From contig MJGA01000009.1 of NCBI GenBank assembly GCA_001910725.1, positions 62,001-126,000 on the forward strand: 64,000 nucleotides of DNA, given 5' to 3'. The notes under the pieces are model-generated. The model did no database searches. It was given only the letters and a program-made list of their open reading frames with translations, and had not been told where the DNA came from. The DNA comes from Phanerodontia chrysosporium. Its lineage: Eukaryota > Basidiomycota > Agaricomycetes > Polyporales > Phanerochaetaceae. The translations under genes were made by a program, and so were the position numbers. The number at the start of each line of letters is the position of its first letter. Position 1 is the first letter of the stretch. Positions 49,653-61,354 of this stretch are shown here, piece after piece.

Positions 49653-50064
49653 CGTCCGCCGATCATGTTCTCGGATGCCAGCCCGAAGATCTCTCTACCC
49701 GTGAACAATCAGTCCAGCAGCACCTCTACGCCTGACCGTAGTAGAGGACTTATCCTTCGATCCACGTGCTGGAGAGCACGTCCTAGGCACGTTCATCGCG
49801 CTACTCGGAGACGTATCTACCTCAGGCTAGTACCTGCAGGAGATCGATCAACCCCCTGTTATATGCTAGACAGGATCGTATATATTACTTACTTATATAT
49901 CATATTTCCTTGCATTTAGTGCTTCATGCTGCCGAAACCTCGACATCACCGTCGTGCGAGGCAAAGGCAAGGATTCGCAGCTCGAGATATAGACGTGACC
50001 GTTATGTCACACCTTGATGGCGCATCAGGGCGGGAGATGCAAATTTAGGAAGAAGTTATGCGGT

Positions 50065-50629
50065 GCGACGCCAGACTCCTAACCATCCGCCCGGACGTGT
50101 AGGGCTTTCTCAAGGAGTATCGGGCGGTTTGGAACGGCTGTTATCTCGCGACTGATTATCAGACTTATCTCGTAATTACATTTTTATTTGTATGTCAGCA
50201 AGTTTATGTCATCTTCGAAAGCCTCACGTCCCTGGGCGACTGGCACTAATTGTTGGCGCCCGAGGGCGCTTTCGTAGCGGACCTTCAAACTTACACGGGC
50301 TCGTTCGCAGCCGTGATCAACCCTATGCTAGGGGTTCGTCTGTGCCCGAGTGTACTGGTAGCCTGCCTGTGTTTCTGTTCTCGAGGTAGCACTGTGCTAA
50401 GTAAAAGAATAGCAGAATTGCGATGATATGAGTTGTGGAGATTAGCTAGCTACAAGTGGTCACACTGCGGAACTGTGTGTGCATAGAGGTGCATCTAAGT
50501 GTGAGCGATGCACTACTGTCCCGGGGGAAGCAACCAGGTGGTATATGGGAGCGTGCTTGGGCACATATAATATGGTGCCGTAGACTATCGGCAGCGCGTC
50601 GTCACTTGCATGTCGCGTGCAGGTTCGAA
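50065..50629 (+). repeat. large inverted repeat, left arm
   Basis: About 565 bp, matched in reverse complement by 50832-51385, with a 202-bp spacer (50630-50831). The outer 90 bp differ mainly by single-base run lengths (ccgcccgg vs ccgccgg, agggcttt vs aggctt, ggtttgg vs ggttgg). The inner part is almost identical down to GGTTCGAA, where the match stops abruptly. An open frame of 65 codons in each arm (left 50192-50389) is unlikely to be a gene. Such an arrangement could form a long hairpin RNA. Confidence 0.85.
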
Positions 50630-50631
50630 TC
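50573..50631 (+). promoter_or_regulatory. tRNA-like Pol III promoter boxes, left arm
   Basis: TGGTGCCGTAG (50573-50583) fits the A-box consensus at 10 of 11 positions and GGTTCGAATC (50622-50631) fits the B box, 49 bp apart start to start. The bases between form a TGCC/GGCA D-stem-like pair. TTGCATG, then TTTTATTCTTTTTTT, a strong Pol III terminator, follows. A full tRNA cloverleaf does not close, so this looks like a SINE head or decayed tRNA. Confidence 0.5.
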
Positions 50632-50829
50632 TTGCATGTTTTATTCTTTTTTTGGAATTTATCCTGGCGGGTTCCAGCTCTCCCTTCACTCCCACTTCTG
50701 CACATTGCCAAGTATATTCAGCAAATATCACATACGTTGAACATATGTTATACTCTGGGGCGCGACAGATGGTGAGGACACAAAAATACATAAAAACGGT
50801 AAGTGGGCAGGTAAAAATACGTCAGCTCA

Positions 50830-50888
50830 GTTTCGAACCTGCACGCGACATGCAAGTGACGACGCGCTGCCGATAGTCTACGGCACCA
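50830..50888 (-). promoter_or_regulatory. tRNA-like Pol III promoter boxes, right arm
   Basis: The mirror copy: on the minus strand TGGTGCCGTAG (50888-50878) and GGTTCGAAAC (50839-50830). After the B box the sequence diverges from the left arm but still meets a T-rich stretch (gtatttttacc). Transcripts from both arms would run toward each other into the spacer. Confidence 0.45.
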
Positions 50889-51385
50889 TATTATATGTGC
50901 CCAAGCACGCTCCCATATACCACCTGGTTGCTTCCCCCGGGACAGTAGTGCATCGCTCACACTTAGATGCACCTCTATGCACACACAGTTCCGCAGTGTG
51001 ACCACTTGTAGCTAGCTAATCTCCACAACTCATATCATCGCAATTCTGCTATTCTTTTACTTAGCACAGTGCTACCTCGAGAACAGAAACACAGGCAGGC
51101 TACCAGTACACTCGGGCACAGACGAACCCCTAGCATAGGGTTGATCACGGCTGCGAACGAGCCCGTGTAAGTTTGAAGGTCCGCTACGAAAGCGCCCTCG
51201 GGCGCCAACAATTAGTGCCAGTCGCCAGGACGTGAGCTTTCGAAATGACATAAACTTGCTGACATACAAATAAAAATGTAATTACGAGATAAGGTCTGAT
51301 AATCAGTCGCGAGATAACAGCCGTTCCAACCGCCCGATACTCCTGAGAAGCCTACACGTCCGGCGGATGTTAGGAGTCTGGTGCG
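50832..51385 (-). repeat. large inverted repeat, right arm
   Basis: About 554 bp, reverse complement of 50065-50629. It is slightly shorter because several homopolymer runs are one base shorter than in the left arm. Nothing else supported lies between 49653 and 52068. Confidence 0.85.
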
Positions 51386-52068
51386 ACGCTCGCTGCCATT
51401 CTTCGACTTCCAACACCCTGGACTTGCTCGTGCACGACATACGACACTGTACGGGAAGTACGGATGACATCTTTTAACGCTTTCGGGGTCGGCCCTCGCA
51501 ATCTCGTAAGATTCGCGTCAATCCAGAAGGAAGAACTTGGACGAGTGCCGAGTCTCGAAGTAGACCTGGAGTCGTAGCAGCCAGACAACGCGTTCAGTAT
51601 TGTTTCTGAGGCTCCCGTGAGGAGGAGGGGAGCGTAGTCTGTGTCGCGCGCATCCTCTCCAAGCCGCCCCTCTGGGCCACTCGCGGCAGTGGATGGCGAC
51701 AGATACAGCAACAAGGCTCTACCACAATAGCCACTGGCAAATAGACAATCCAGGACACTCTCTAGTATGCAGGAAAGTGCCGACGAGGGTGAGCGTGGGC
51801 ATGTGACCTCGAGCTGATCGCGGCGCTAACGAGACGTTCATCTTGTTCTTGGACACAACAGCCTCTCAAGCCACGGCCGTAGCACTGGAAACGACCGCTC
51901 GTTTCCACAAAGGAGCGTGTCGAAGCTGTACAGCAGCTGTATAGTGCCTGTCGCTGCATAGAAAGCGCGAGCTGTGTGCTCGACGACGCGCCACAGCTGT
52001 GCCCTCCGACGAGAGGCCCTCAAGTAAGCGGGTGCACCCTCCCTCTTCTTTCACGAGAACCACACAAC

Positions 52069-55000
52069 ATGCCCACATCACATACTCTGTCTCGTTTTCT
52101 CACTCGCTTGAGGAGAAAGGGAGCCGTCACCGTGGATTCGGGCGAAGACTCGACCTCCTCGGCCGCCACAGAATCAACGTCCTCGCGTCAGATCCGTTTC
52201 CGGACGCTTTGGCTTCGTATTCGCAAGGCTAGAACGACGTATCAGGAGGCTTCGACGTGTACAAGCAGATGCGTCAGCTCTTCTCCCCAGGAACCCTTGT
52301 CGACTGGTCGCACGGAGCTGCCCTCGCGAGCGGTGTCTGCCGATCTCGAAGAGGAACCAGCAAGATGCGGAACACTGCCTGGAGCATTGCCCGGCATCTG
52401 CGCCTCTGAACACCTTCCAACTACCGACTCCAACGCCAATCCCGGCGTCGTCGATGCCCGCCACAACAACTACGACACCGACGATACGACGTACATCGAC
52501 TCGGACAACGACATCACGGGCACTCAGTCACCTACGATGCACGCCACGCTCGTATCCGAGCGGCCGTCGAAGCCGGTCTTGCGTCCCACGCAGACGAACC
52601 TGCTCACACCGATGTCTCTGCAGAACGTTCTCAACCCATCTCCGCGCCACCCACGGGCGTCCCCAGTGGCTAGCGATGTTTTCGGTCCCGGAGAGCAATT
52701 GGCGGGGAGTTTGAAGAAGGTAGCAAGAGCGAGCATGACAGCATTCTCTTTACCCCGGGAGGTACGCCACAGTCTGCTGTGCGGTCCTGAATACATTTGT
52801 TGACCGCAGGACCGTGTAGATGACGAGCCTCTGCGCAGCGTTCCTGTATCAGCGAGCCCGTCGTGCTTCTTCCGCGGTGCCGACGCGAGGCTTGCGCGAT
52901 CCTCAAGCACGGAGACGGTCTCGTCGTACGGACATCCCCTTCCGGTAGAGGACAGTCTGGCGCAAGGCCCGGCTCGCACGCCCATCTCCCGCAGGCCGCC
53001 CATCCCAGAGCACCCGCCCGGCCTCCCGATCCCTCCCGCTATCCTCCAGGCGCAACAGTCGGGTCCAATCGGCATGTCGACCGCTGCTGACAGCGCCGCC
53101 AGCGCCGATGCCGCCCCCGCGCCGCCGCCCTCCGTGGAGCCAGAGCTCGCGGTGCTGCTTGCGCAGCTGTGGGCCGTCGACAGGCGCGTGCTGCCGGACA
53201 GCGCGCGGGCGGATGTCGAGCGCAAGGCGCGCGCCCTCGGCATCGCGCAGCAGCTGCACTGGGCGGCGTACGGCATGCGCCTGCGCGAGACCAGGAGGCC
53301 TTCAGCACGCTCGTGCGCATCGTGGAGGCGCACCAGCGGCACGGTGCGGGAATCCACGCTCCACGCGGTACTGTTGACGTGATGGAGCGGCAGGGCGCCG
53401 TGGCGCACGGCGGCCAGGGTGTGGTCTACGGTGGAAATGAGGCAGAGGAAAAGGAAGACGTCGCGATGGGGCCCCCGGAGGACTACACCGACGACGAGGG
53501 ATCCGATGGCGGTGACAGCGTGCCTAGCTTGCGCGACTACTACGACGCGGACGGCCTGCGTCCCGCACATGACGACGCGCAGGAGCTGGAGGCTGCTGCT
53601 GCGGTTGCTGCCTATCAGGAGCAGAAGACACACGGCGCAGTGTATGGTCACCACGGCGTCGGAGAGGGCATGCAGCACGGTAGACCAAGACCCGAGTTCG
53701 TCGACGACGGGGCCGCCGGCGCGCCACACCACCAGCAGGACCACGATCGCCAGCACGCGCAGGAAGCCCCGCCCCCGCCCCAGCACCAGCCGCCCAGCCG
53801 CAGGCCCTCGACCCGCGGTACGCCGCGATGGCGCAGCGCTTCATCAGCGGCATGCAGCTCGCGGTCGACGGCGAGCGCTATACGATCGTCGCGCGGCGCG
53901 ACGCGGGCGCGCAGGGCTGCATCTTCAGCGCGCTCACCGCCGCGGACGAGCCCGTCGCGATCAAGGTCCTGCCGCTCGCGCCCGCAGCGCCCGCCGAGCG
54001 CGCGATGCTCGCGCGCGAGCACGCCGTCCTGCGCACCGTCACAGAGAGCGGAAGTCCGTTCATGGTCCCCTTGCTGCACTCGTGGGCAGACCAGGACTAT
54101 GTGTACCTTGTGATGGTGAGTGCGCGCGCAAGGCACAACCGGCGTGGCGTCGTGGGCTGACGGCAGCGTGCAGCCGCTGTACCGCGCGAACATGTACCAG
54201 AGCCTCTCCTGGGGCGACTTTCCCTTCGTCGACTACGCCGTGCAACTCGTAAGCCCCCCGCGCCCCCGCGCCCCGCCCCCGCCCCCAGACACTGACGCCC
54301 CTCCGCAGATCTGCGCGCTCTCGCGCCTCCACGCGCTCGGCTACGCGCACCTCGACCTCAAGCCCGAGAACATCCTGCTCTCGCCCGCAGGCCACGCCGC
54401 GCTCGCGGACTTTGGGCTCGCGCGCCTGCGCGCGGGGCGCGTCACGCACCTCGGGCGCGGTACGCTCGGGTACGCCCCGCCCGAGGCGCTCGCGCCGGGC
54501 CTCTTTGCCGACGGCGACCCCCTCGGCGAGCGCGCTGAGGTGTGGGCCCTCGCCGTCGTGCTCCTGCAGCTGTGGTGCGTGCAGCGCGAGCCTGCGCCCG
54601 TCCATGCGGCGTGTGCGGTCGTGACGGAGGCGGCGCCGCGCGCGGTGCTGGATACGTATGTCGACCACCACACGCTCTGTGGCGACCCGCGGAACTGGGC
54701 GGAGATGCGTGCCGTGCGCGCGCGCGCGCCGCAGCTGTATGATCTCTTTGCCAAGGTGCGCAGACTCCCAAGGGCTGCTTCCTGGGTGCTGATATCCACT
54801 TCGCAGATGCTCGTGCGCAACCCCGCGCAGCGCTGCACGCTGCAAGAGGTGAAGCGCCACCCGTTCTTTGCGACCGTCGACTGGGACGAGTACCAGTTCC
54901 ATCCGCGTACGCCGTCCGTCCTTGCCAGGCACGACCACAGAGCACTGACAGACCGGTCTCCCGCAGCTGCGACGCTCCCGCCGCACACGCCCCTGCATCT

Positions 55001-55216
55001 TGCGCACCCGCGGTGCGCGGGCTCATCGAGGCTGGCGTGCCGCCTGCGGACGTCGAGTACAGCTTCCGCTACGTGTGCCCGCCCACCCTGCGCAGCACGT
55101 TCTACGAACGACACTACGGCGCGGCAGACCCACGGCGCGTGGAGATGCGCGCGGGCGCGCGGACCGTCGCGGCGCAGGTCGTGCACGGTGAGGGCCGGGT
55201 CGTCGTGAATTTGTAG
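52069..55216 (+). CDS. Ser/Thr protein kinase with long disordered N-terminus, two frame breaks
   Basis: Exons 52069-52761, 52810-54115, 54174-54248, 54309-54755, 54807-54889 and 54967-55216. Exon 2 is two bases short; single missing bases near 53291 (GAGACCAGG for GAGACCCAGG) and 53788 (CAGCCG for CAGGCCG-type) restore one frame. The N-terminal ~580 residues are Ser/Pro/Asp-rich and mostly disordered. The kinase domain shows RYTIVARRDAGAQGCIF (degenerate Gly loop), VAIKVLPL (Lys), HLDLKPENILL (HRD as HLD), ADFGLA, LGYAPPEAL (APE-like), AEVWALAVVLLQLW and MLVRNPAQRCTLQEVKRHPFF. A short C-terminal extension ends at 55216. The substrate is unknown. A T20-like tract lies just after the stop. Confidence 0.75.
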
Positions 55217-57564
55217 GTCTCCGTGGACAGTGTCAGTGTTTTTTTTTTTTTTTTTGTTGTGCTTGGATGTATTTGGGTCTTTGTATTCTCTGTGTATTCT
55301 CTGTCTGTAGCGCTATCAATCGAATCCAGGAAGGATTGTGGAAGAATCCGAGTGGCAGAATTGTATTCTGGCGGAATGCTGCTCTCCTCCGAAACATAGC
55401 AGAAGCCGTGGCGTTATTTCACCTGGACCAACACGATCTTTCTGGCACGCTGTTTCTTTGTATCGGCTCAAGGCAAGGCGTGTAGGCTCGAACGAGCCTT
55501 TACCATACGCTTCACGTAAAGAGAGTTGGCCGCGTTCTCGAGATGTTGCAGTAAGGGCATTCTAGTTGGTAAGCCTGTAGGTAAAGGGTGCAAGTTCCGA
55601 TTCCTTATCCGGGCGTCTAACGTCTATTGAAGGTAAGTAGAAACCACAGTAAGTGGGTAAGCTAAGGTTGACGCTGGTAAGATGAACGTGTCAGCTGCGA
55701 GCGTCCTCTCATTTGCTCTTCACTCTAGATAACACGATGCAAATGAACAGACAGTTCGAGCTATCGCTGGCCTGAATTCGTACGTACAGACCTTATCAGA
55801 CGGCGAAAATGGGGCAGCTAATCAGAAATCGGGGTCTCGCAGAGAGTGCACTATTCGAGCAACCGACGACCTCTGCCTAGTGTGGGGACTGCGGCACGCT
55901 GCGAGCTGCGCAACGGGGCGGGTGCGGCAGATAGCAGTTGGGCCGGCGGCAGACGGAGACAGGGGGCACATGCCTCCAAAACACAGGCGCCGAGCGTGCA
56001 GCCGCGATGAACTGGGAGTGCCAGGCGAGTAAGTCGCGTAAGTCATGTTTCGATTGAGATTCCATTGCCCTCGGGAAGGGCACGCTGTGGCCGATACAAT
56101 AGGTCATCGCTCCGATCGTGTTAAGATAGGTTTGCGTTCTAGCCTTCCCGGTGTTCTCCAAGCGAACAAGACGCCTCGGTGAGCAACGCATGTAAGGCCC
56201 CTTCGCCATGATTGATGAAACCGCCTGGACAACATGTATGGCCGTGGTCTTCTCGTGAGGAAGAGGGACTCTGCCAACGTGTTTCGTCCACTGACGGAGC
56301 AGTCCGACTTATCGCCAAGACCGTTGCATTCATGCCGAACATTGAACTATGTGCATACTATTGGCTGATTGGCTAACGATGTACACAGTAGCCCTATCCG
56401 CCCAGTCATGTCGCAAGCGAGCAGTAGTGGATTCAAAGGGCCCAGATACCGCGTCCTCATCAGAGCGCAGTAGCGGCCCAGCCACTGCTGCTTCGACAAC
56501 GGAGTTTGTCTTCCATCTCGCAAGTTCCAGCCAGAGAGTCTCCTATGGCTGAGGCAATGACTTAGCGTCAGTAATTTGCAGCACTTTAAGATTTGAGCTA
56601 GACCCACGCGTCCCGAGGCGGCATGTCTCTGGGTTAACGCCACCCGGTCGTCATCTGCCCCGGCCTGGACGAGGTTCTCTGCGCTCGATTGCAAGCTTCT
56701 TGAACCTCTGCTCGAGCTCGTTGACTTTCTTTCGCCGGCGCCGGAGGGTCTCGACCCGTGCATCGAGCATCGCAGGCCAAGGATCCTCAGCGTCAAGAAC
56801 CGCTTTCCAATAGCGAGGCAGTCGGCGACGCGAGCGTCGCTGGAGCAACCACAGCTCCAGTGGTTCGTCGAGCATGTCTTCGTGTGTGGACTCTTGTTGG
56901 GTGTTGCTGAGGAAGTGGAGCGCTTTGGGGTGGCAAGTGAGAGAAAGACAGAGAGCTGAGTGGCGTGAGACGTACGTGCGGCGCCTGGAGGAAAGCCTCG
57001 TGTTACACAGGATAGGCTAGGAAACCAGGCTCTGTCCGAAGACTCGTACGTATGATTACTCGACATGAGGTTGGTGGACGAAAACAGAAAGGCTCCCCCA
57101 GCCCGCACTTATAATGTGTATGCTTGCCTTGTACATCGGAGCCTGGTGCAAGCGCTGTCTCAAGGTCATCACCCTGGATACGAGCGCACAAGGGAGTCGT
57201 CTATAGGTGCATTATCATTAAGTAGAGGAGAAGACAGACGAAGTCTTTGTGAGCGAGTGGGGGAGTCCAGGGCGGGCGCTAGCTGTACAGGTGGTAACAT
57301 GACACATGGAAAGCGATTAGAGACAACTGCAGAGCTGGGGATATAGACGTGCAAAGAGACAAAGACAGAAATCTATCATGATGGGCGAGAGGGCACGGAG
57401 AGACGGAGACGAGTACGGTGCGCTTCAAGGAGTCCGGCAGCCGAGACAGCCACACCAGGCACCAGACTCTTCCATGGATGTCTGGAGCTTCCTCGTCTCC
57501 TGCTCTAGATACCGGAGCCAAGGACCCCAGGTATCGGGTCCAGCAGGAGCGAGCGGAGACTTGT
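55217..57564. other. interval with no confident gene
   Basis: About 2.3 kb. A poly-T tract lies near 55237-55255. Only the small minus-strand ORF at 56651-56875 looks protein-like. Other frames, up to 253 codons, show no recognisable domain. Confidence 0.4.
56651..56875 (-). CDS. small basic coiled-coil-like protein or exon (74 aa), uncertain
   Basis: From the ATG at 56875. LELWLLQRRSRRRLPRYW is followed by a strongly helical, Arg/Lys/Glu-rich stretch (LRRRRKKVNELEQRFKKL) and a GRGR end. The open frame continues upstream without an ATG, so this may be the last exon of a longer gene. No family was recognised. Confidence 0.3.
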   Translation of the reverse strand: MLDEPLELWLLQRRSRRRLPRYWKAVLDAEDPWPAMLDARVETLRRRRKKVNELEQRFKKLAIERREPRPGRGR

Positions 57565-58311
57565 CTAGAGAGGTAGGAGCGCCCGGGTTGGCTTTGGGGG
57601 AACGATAGAGCAGGAAGGGCAGTCCAGGGGCGACGGCGACTCGAGGAACTCGGCGTAGCCGTCGTCGCCGTCGGCACCACGAATCTTGCTGACGACGGTG
57701 CCACGGAGGTCAATGCGGGTCTTCTCTCCGCGTACGTCGAGCACTTCCTGTTCGCCAGAGAGGACGACCCAGTGGGTCCAGCAGTTGCCCTCGTCGAGCA
57801 GCGGGAGCGCGACGACGTGAGCAGGGCCGGCGCCCTGCCCAGCACAGAACGAGAGCTCCAGCGTGTGCGTTGCGGGGGAGTAGGAGGGCGCCGGCATGCG
57901 ATTGCCGACGTCCCGGCGGTGGGGAAACACGCTGCCGCCCATGTTATAGGAGGGGTCGAGCGCGGGAGATAGTGCAGCAATGACTGCATCAGCGGGCCAT
58001 TCGAGGATCCAGGCAGCGAATTCGTCGCCCGTATCGCTTGGAAGCGAGGTGAGGTACGTCCGGCGTGCGTCGTCGCTGAAGTCAGAGCGCAGTGACGACC
58101 GCGCCATCCGTCGCGAGACAGTGAAGGCGGGGATCGTGCAGAGGGTATCATACAGACACAAGAGCTTGCGCCGCACATGAGGGAGAGGCGCGAGAGGGAC
58201 GAGATGCCGCCAGTGTCTGCATGTGTTGCGCGCCGCTAGGAGGGCAGGCAACGGTAGGTAGGAGAGGATATGGAGGTGTAGCTCAGCGGGGAGGTCTACG
58301 ATACCCGCCAT
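57565..58311 (-). CDS. F-box protein, third paralog, single exon (248 aa)
   Basis: From the ATG at 58311, the F-box (VDLPAELHLHILSYLPLPALLAARNTCRHWRHLVPLAPL) is followed by the same domain order as the genes at 31154 and 37416: LCLYDTLCTIPAFTVSRR, FAAWILEWPADAVIAALSPAL and HWVVLSGEQEVLDVRG. It is clearly more diverged than the other two. Putative SCF substrate receptor of unknown target. The frame is intact. Confidence 0.85.
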   Translation of the reverse strand: MAGIVDLPAELHLHILSYLPLPALLAARNTCRHWRHLVPLAPLPHVRRKLLCLYDTLCTIPAFTVSRRMARSSLRSDFSDDARRTYLTSLPSDTGDEFAAWILEWPADAVIAALSPALDPSYNMGGSVFPHRRDVGNRMPAPSYSPATHTLELSFCAGQGAGPAHVVALPLLDEGNCWTHWVVLSGEQEVLDVRGEKTRIDLRGTVVSKIRGADGDDGYAEFLESPSPLDCPSCSIVPPKPTRALLPL

Positions 58312-60892
58312 GGCCTGTATCGGTGTCAGTCATAGAACAGAAAGACAAAGTGATGGAGATATGCACGCACCGAGCGTTGAGTAGTGAAGGTTGACTAGAG
58401 GAGGATGACGTTCAAATTTTCCGAAAAGTCTTGAAGTACTCGATCGGCCTACACCAAGGCGGGTTAAATATCAGTCGTCACTACTCCAAAGCGCTCTAGA
58501 ACGCACCTAAGCATACGAAACCGCTGCTATGCTGCGATTCTCGGCCGAGCTGCTGCCTGCTGCTGCGCAAACAGCAGCCCTCCCCCTAGAGATCTTATAT
58601 GGACTGCATCCTGCAGAAGGGTCGCCCTTTCACGAGGAAACGCCGCGGAAGTTGTGCTCTCGGGACGTTTTGCTTTCTCGCCATATGCACCCGGGCATTG
58701 CTTCGACTTCCGATGGGGCGAAAACGGTCGAGATGGCGGGACGAGAATAAGTTCGCGGATGCGGGGCGCCTGACCCAAGTCTATCCACAACTCAAAGCGT
58801 GGGAAATGGTCGAAATTCACAAGTCTGGCTAGATTTGGCAGGTTTGTCCGTCCCTCCGACTCGTCCGTACCACTTACCTCACAATGACATCTAAAAGCCT
58901 GAGCCGTTCTCAAATGAGGCCCGCACGTTTCAAGTTGCAGTAATCCAGGCCCAGGATACGAATATTCTGGCTATCGTCTAGCGTCATCGCCGACGTTCTA
59001 GATTGTAGCCATAACTTCAAATGATCTCGCAGTGTGCGAGGTGTTCCGAGGACTGTACGTTGCTCAACCTCCTTATCATGTATGAAATTGCATTGTCATT
59101 GACGAAGACATGTCCCTACATTGCAGACGTCGTTCCGAGGACACGCTGCAGACCCTATCTCACGCAACGAACGTTGCTAAGAGCCTGAGACAGTCCGCTG
59201 CCCTCAGTCTAGCTTGATTTCGGCCTATCGCCGGGCGATGGTATTGGCCGGAATCTGCGCCACGTATGTAAGGCTTTATTCAGCCCACTACCATTTGGAG
59301 TACGTCCACGTAACAAGTAGGTATATCTCCATAACCTGCTTAGCTCTGCATCCTTACTGACCCGGCAGACACCTACGGCCGTTATTCGCAAGCGTGATGT
59401 CCGAAAGTTTCCGCCTCCACATTGTGTCTGGCCTGCAGACCAGCAGCTGCATGCTTTCGCGCGCCCACGGGTTCACTTACTACTCAGGTCCCGAAATGGA
59501 TCAATTCTCCATCGGCGACCCGTCATCTTCGTGGTTGCCCTATTCAGCGAATCTCCACAAATTATACTGCTCCAAAGCAGGTGACAAGGTTCGTCCCGTT
59601 CATTTTTCGGTCTCTGGGTCACGACCTGTCTGAATCCGCCCCTTGCGCCGCGCTACACTCGCGTGCAGCAGCTTCTGCTGTCCGAAGCTACGCCTCTTTG
59701 CTTCGCGATTTTGAAGGTGCCGCGCCCGCGCAGCATCGTCGGCGGAACTTGACCTGGGCGCAGCGCGTGCGAATTTGATGGATAGCCTCAGGGTACAGCT
59801 CGAATTTGACTGCCGGTGTCTTGGCCCGGGATCGTCGCGAACAGAGCGCATTTCGGTTCAAGTCTCTTGCGCAGAAGACCTCGCGTTCAGCGCGCAGGAT
59901 GCCTCAGCATGTGTGGCTGTCCTGGTGTCCCAAGCCTGACATCGCATTCGCGATGCATGGAGGGCGGTCGCTTCCCAGCGCACACACTCAGCGGTGTCCG
60001 ACGGCTCTGTCGGCCGTCTTTTGTGCGTTTTAGCTCGTCGGTCGACCCAAGCTTTGACATTATCTAGGGTCTCTGCGAGCGGTGAGCGCTAAAGCACCGG
60101 CCAAATTCCGTGTTCCGCCCTCAAGAACGTGGCAGCAACTCCTGTCCCCTGTCATTCGGCGGGAGCGTCTCAAAAACGTTGCACAAATTGACAGTTGCGA
60201 ACAAGTCGCTGCTTCGTGCTACACACGAGGGTGAGTACACCGGCCGAATATATGCGAATCAGGACCCTGAAGCCTCGCCAATATCTCGAGATTTGCGCCT
60301 TTTCTGCCGGCAACTTGGTGCAGGGTTACATTGGGAATAAGCGACGGTATGTGGCGCGCGCACTCTACCCATAGAGACTTACGGCTTGCATTGGGGGTGA
60401 TGTGTACAGCAGCGTTGGGGATCGGTCTTTCGGCGAGGCTAGGATTCGTTGTGACAATGAACGTTGCAGGCTGCCCAAGGAAGTCACCGGCCTTGGCGCC
60501 CGCCTTCGATGGCTTTAACAGTCTCATGACGATGGTCCTAGCATAACACTTCTTGAAATGAACGTTATTGTCGGCAGCCTGGTATGACATATCGCTCACG
60601 CTGCGCTGATAATCATGGTGTATGTGCTCGTTCGTCATAATAGACACGATCTGAACAATAATGACGGGGTATTACCCAGGTTCCTGCCGCTACCTCAGGT
60701 CGAGGAGATGCTTTGGGAAGCATAGTTGTTGATAACGCTGGATTGAGCAGTTTGTGATATTTGTTCTCTGTAGCGCTCTGTTGCTTCGCTTTGGTGCGCT
60801 CTAGCCCGACGCTTGGGCTGCCATGGCCCGAGCCTCGATGGTCTGGCAGCTGGGGAGACGACACGGATCTGGCGTATAAAGTGAGTGATTAC
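58312..60892. other. long interval with no confident gene
   Basis: About 2.6 kb. Near 59025-59205 are degraded pieces resembling the palindrome arrays at 4.9-6.0 kb (gatctcgcag, ctgcagaccctatctcacgc, gttgctaagagcctgagacagtc). Short frames elsewhere have no recognisable domain. Confidence 0.4.
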
Positions 60893-61354
60893 ATGGGTCG
60901 TGCGCCCTATAAGTCCTTAGTTGCTGCCGTCTCAGCGACACCAATGGCCATAATACTACGACAAGCGAAGACGCAGGGTGTCGACCCAGACTACGACGCA
61001 AGTGATGACATTTCGATCGGTAAACCGAGGTGAGTATCCTATGACCTTGATATTGTTGACGAGGGCCTGACACCCGATAGAATGCCCGCAGCGAAAGGGA
61101 GATGGCGGCAGAGCGCTCCCATACGGATCATTTACGCAGCGTGGTGCGCTGGTCGCCGCCGCAGAGCAGCGTCCATTCAAGTGGAAACAGAGGATGATTT
61201 CCACACGCTGTGCCCGACTCCGAGTAACCCACAGATGCTGAACCAGCTCGGAAGTCACCTTCCACGCCTACTGTGGTTTATTCCGGACCACCACCAGGAA
61301 CCGGACGAGGTCGAACGCCGCCGGAGGCTTGTCATCCGTACAAAGCGTGGTTGA
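60893..61354 (+). CDS. small hypothetical protein (136 aa), uncertain
   Basis: Exons 60893-61029 and 61081-61354 join in phase 2 through a good intron (gtgagt...cgatag, 51 bp). The first ATG in the frame is at 60893; a GCGTATAAAG box lies about 20 bp upstream, too close to be convincing. The protein is basic (GRRRRA, VERRRRL) with an acidic VETEDDF segment. No domain was recognised. The splice signal is the main support. Confidence 0.3.

Noticed and set aside
50560..50650. A functional tRNA gene
   Set aside because: A/B-box-like motifs and a D-stem exist, but the anticodon and acceptor stems do not pair, so only a tRNA-like element is claimed.
52524..53786. 420-codon minus-strand frame
   Set aside because: It overlaps the kinase gene antisense in GC-rich sequence, has low-complexity composition and no domain.
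54060..55007. 315-codon minus-strand frame opposite the kinase domain
   Set aside because: Antisense to clear kinase motifs; Arg/Gly-rich composition typical of shadow frames.
55540..55620. tRNA gene suggested by gttccgattcc
   Set aside because: No matching acceptor or anticodon stems upstream.
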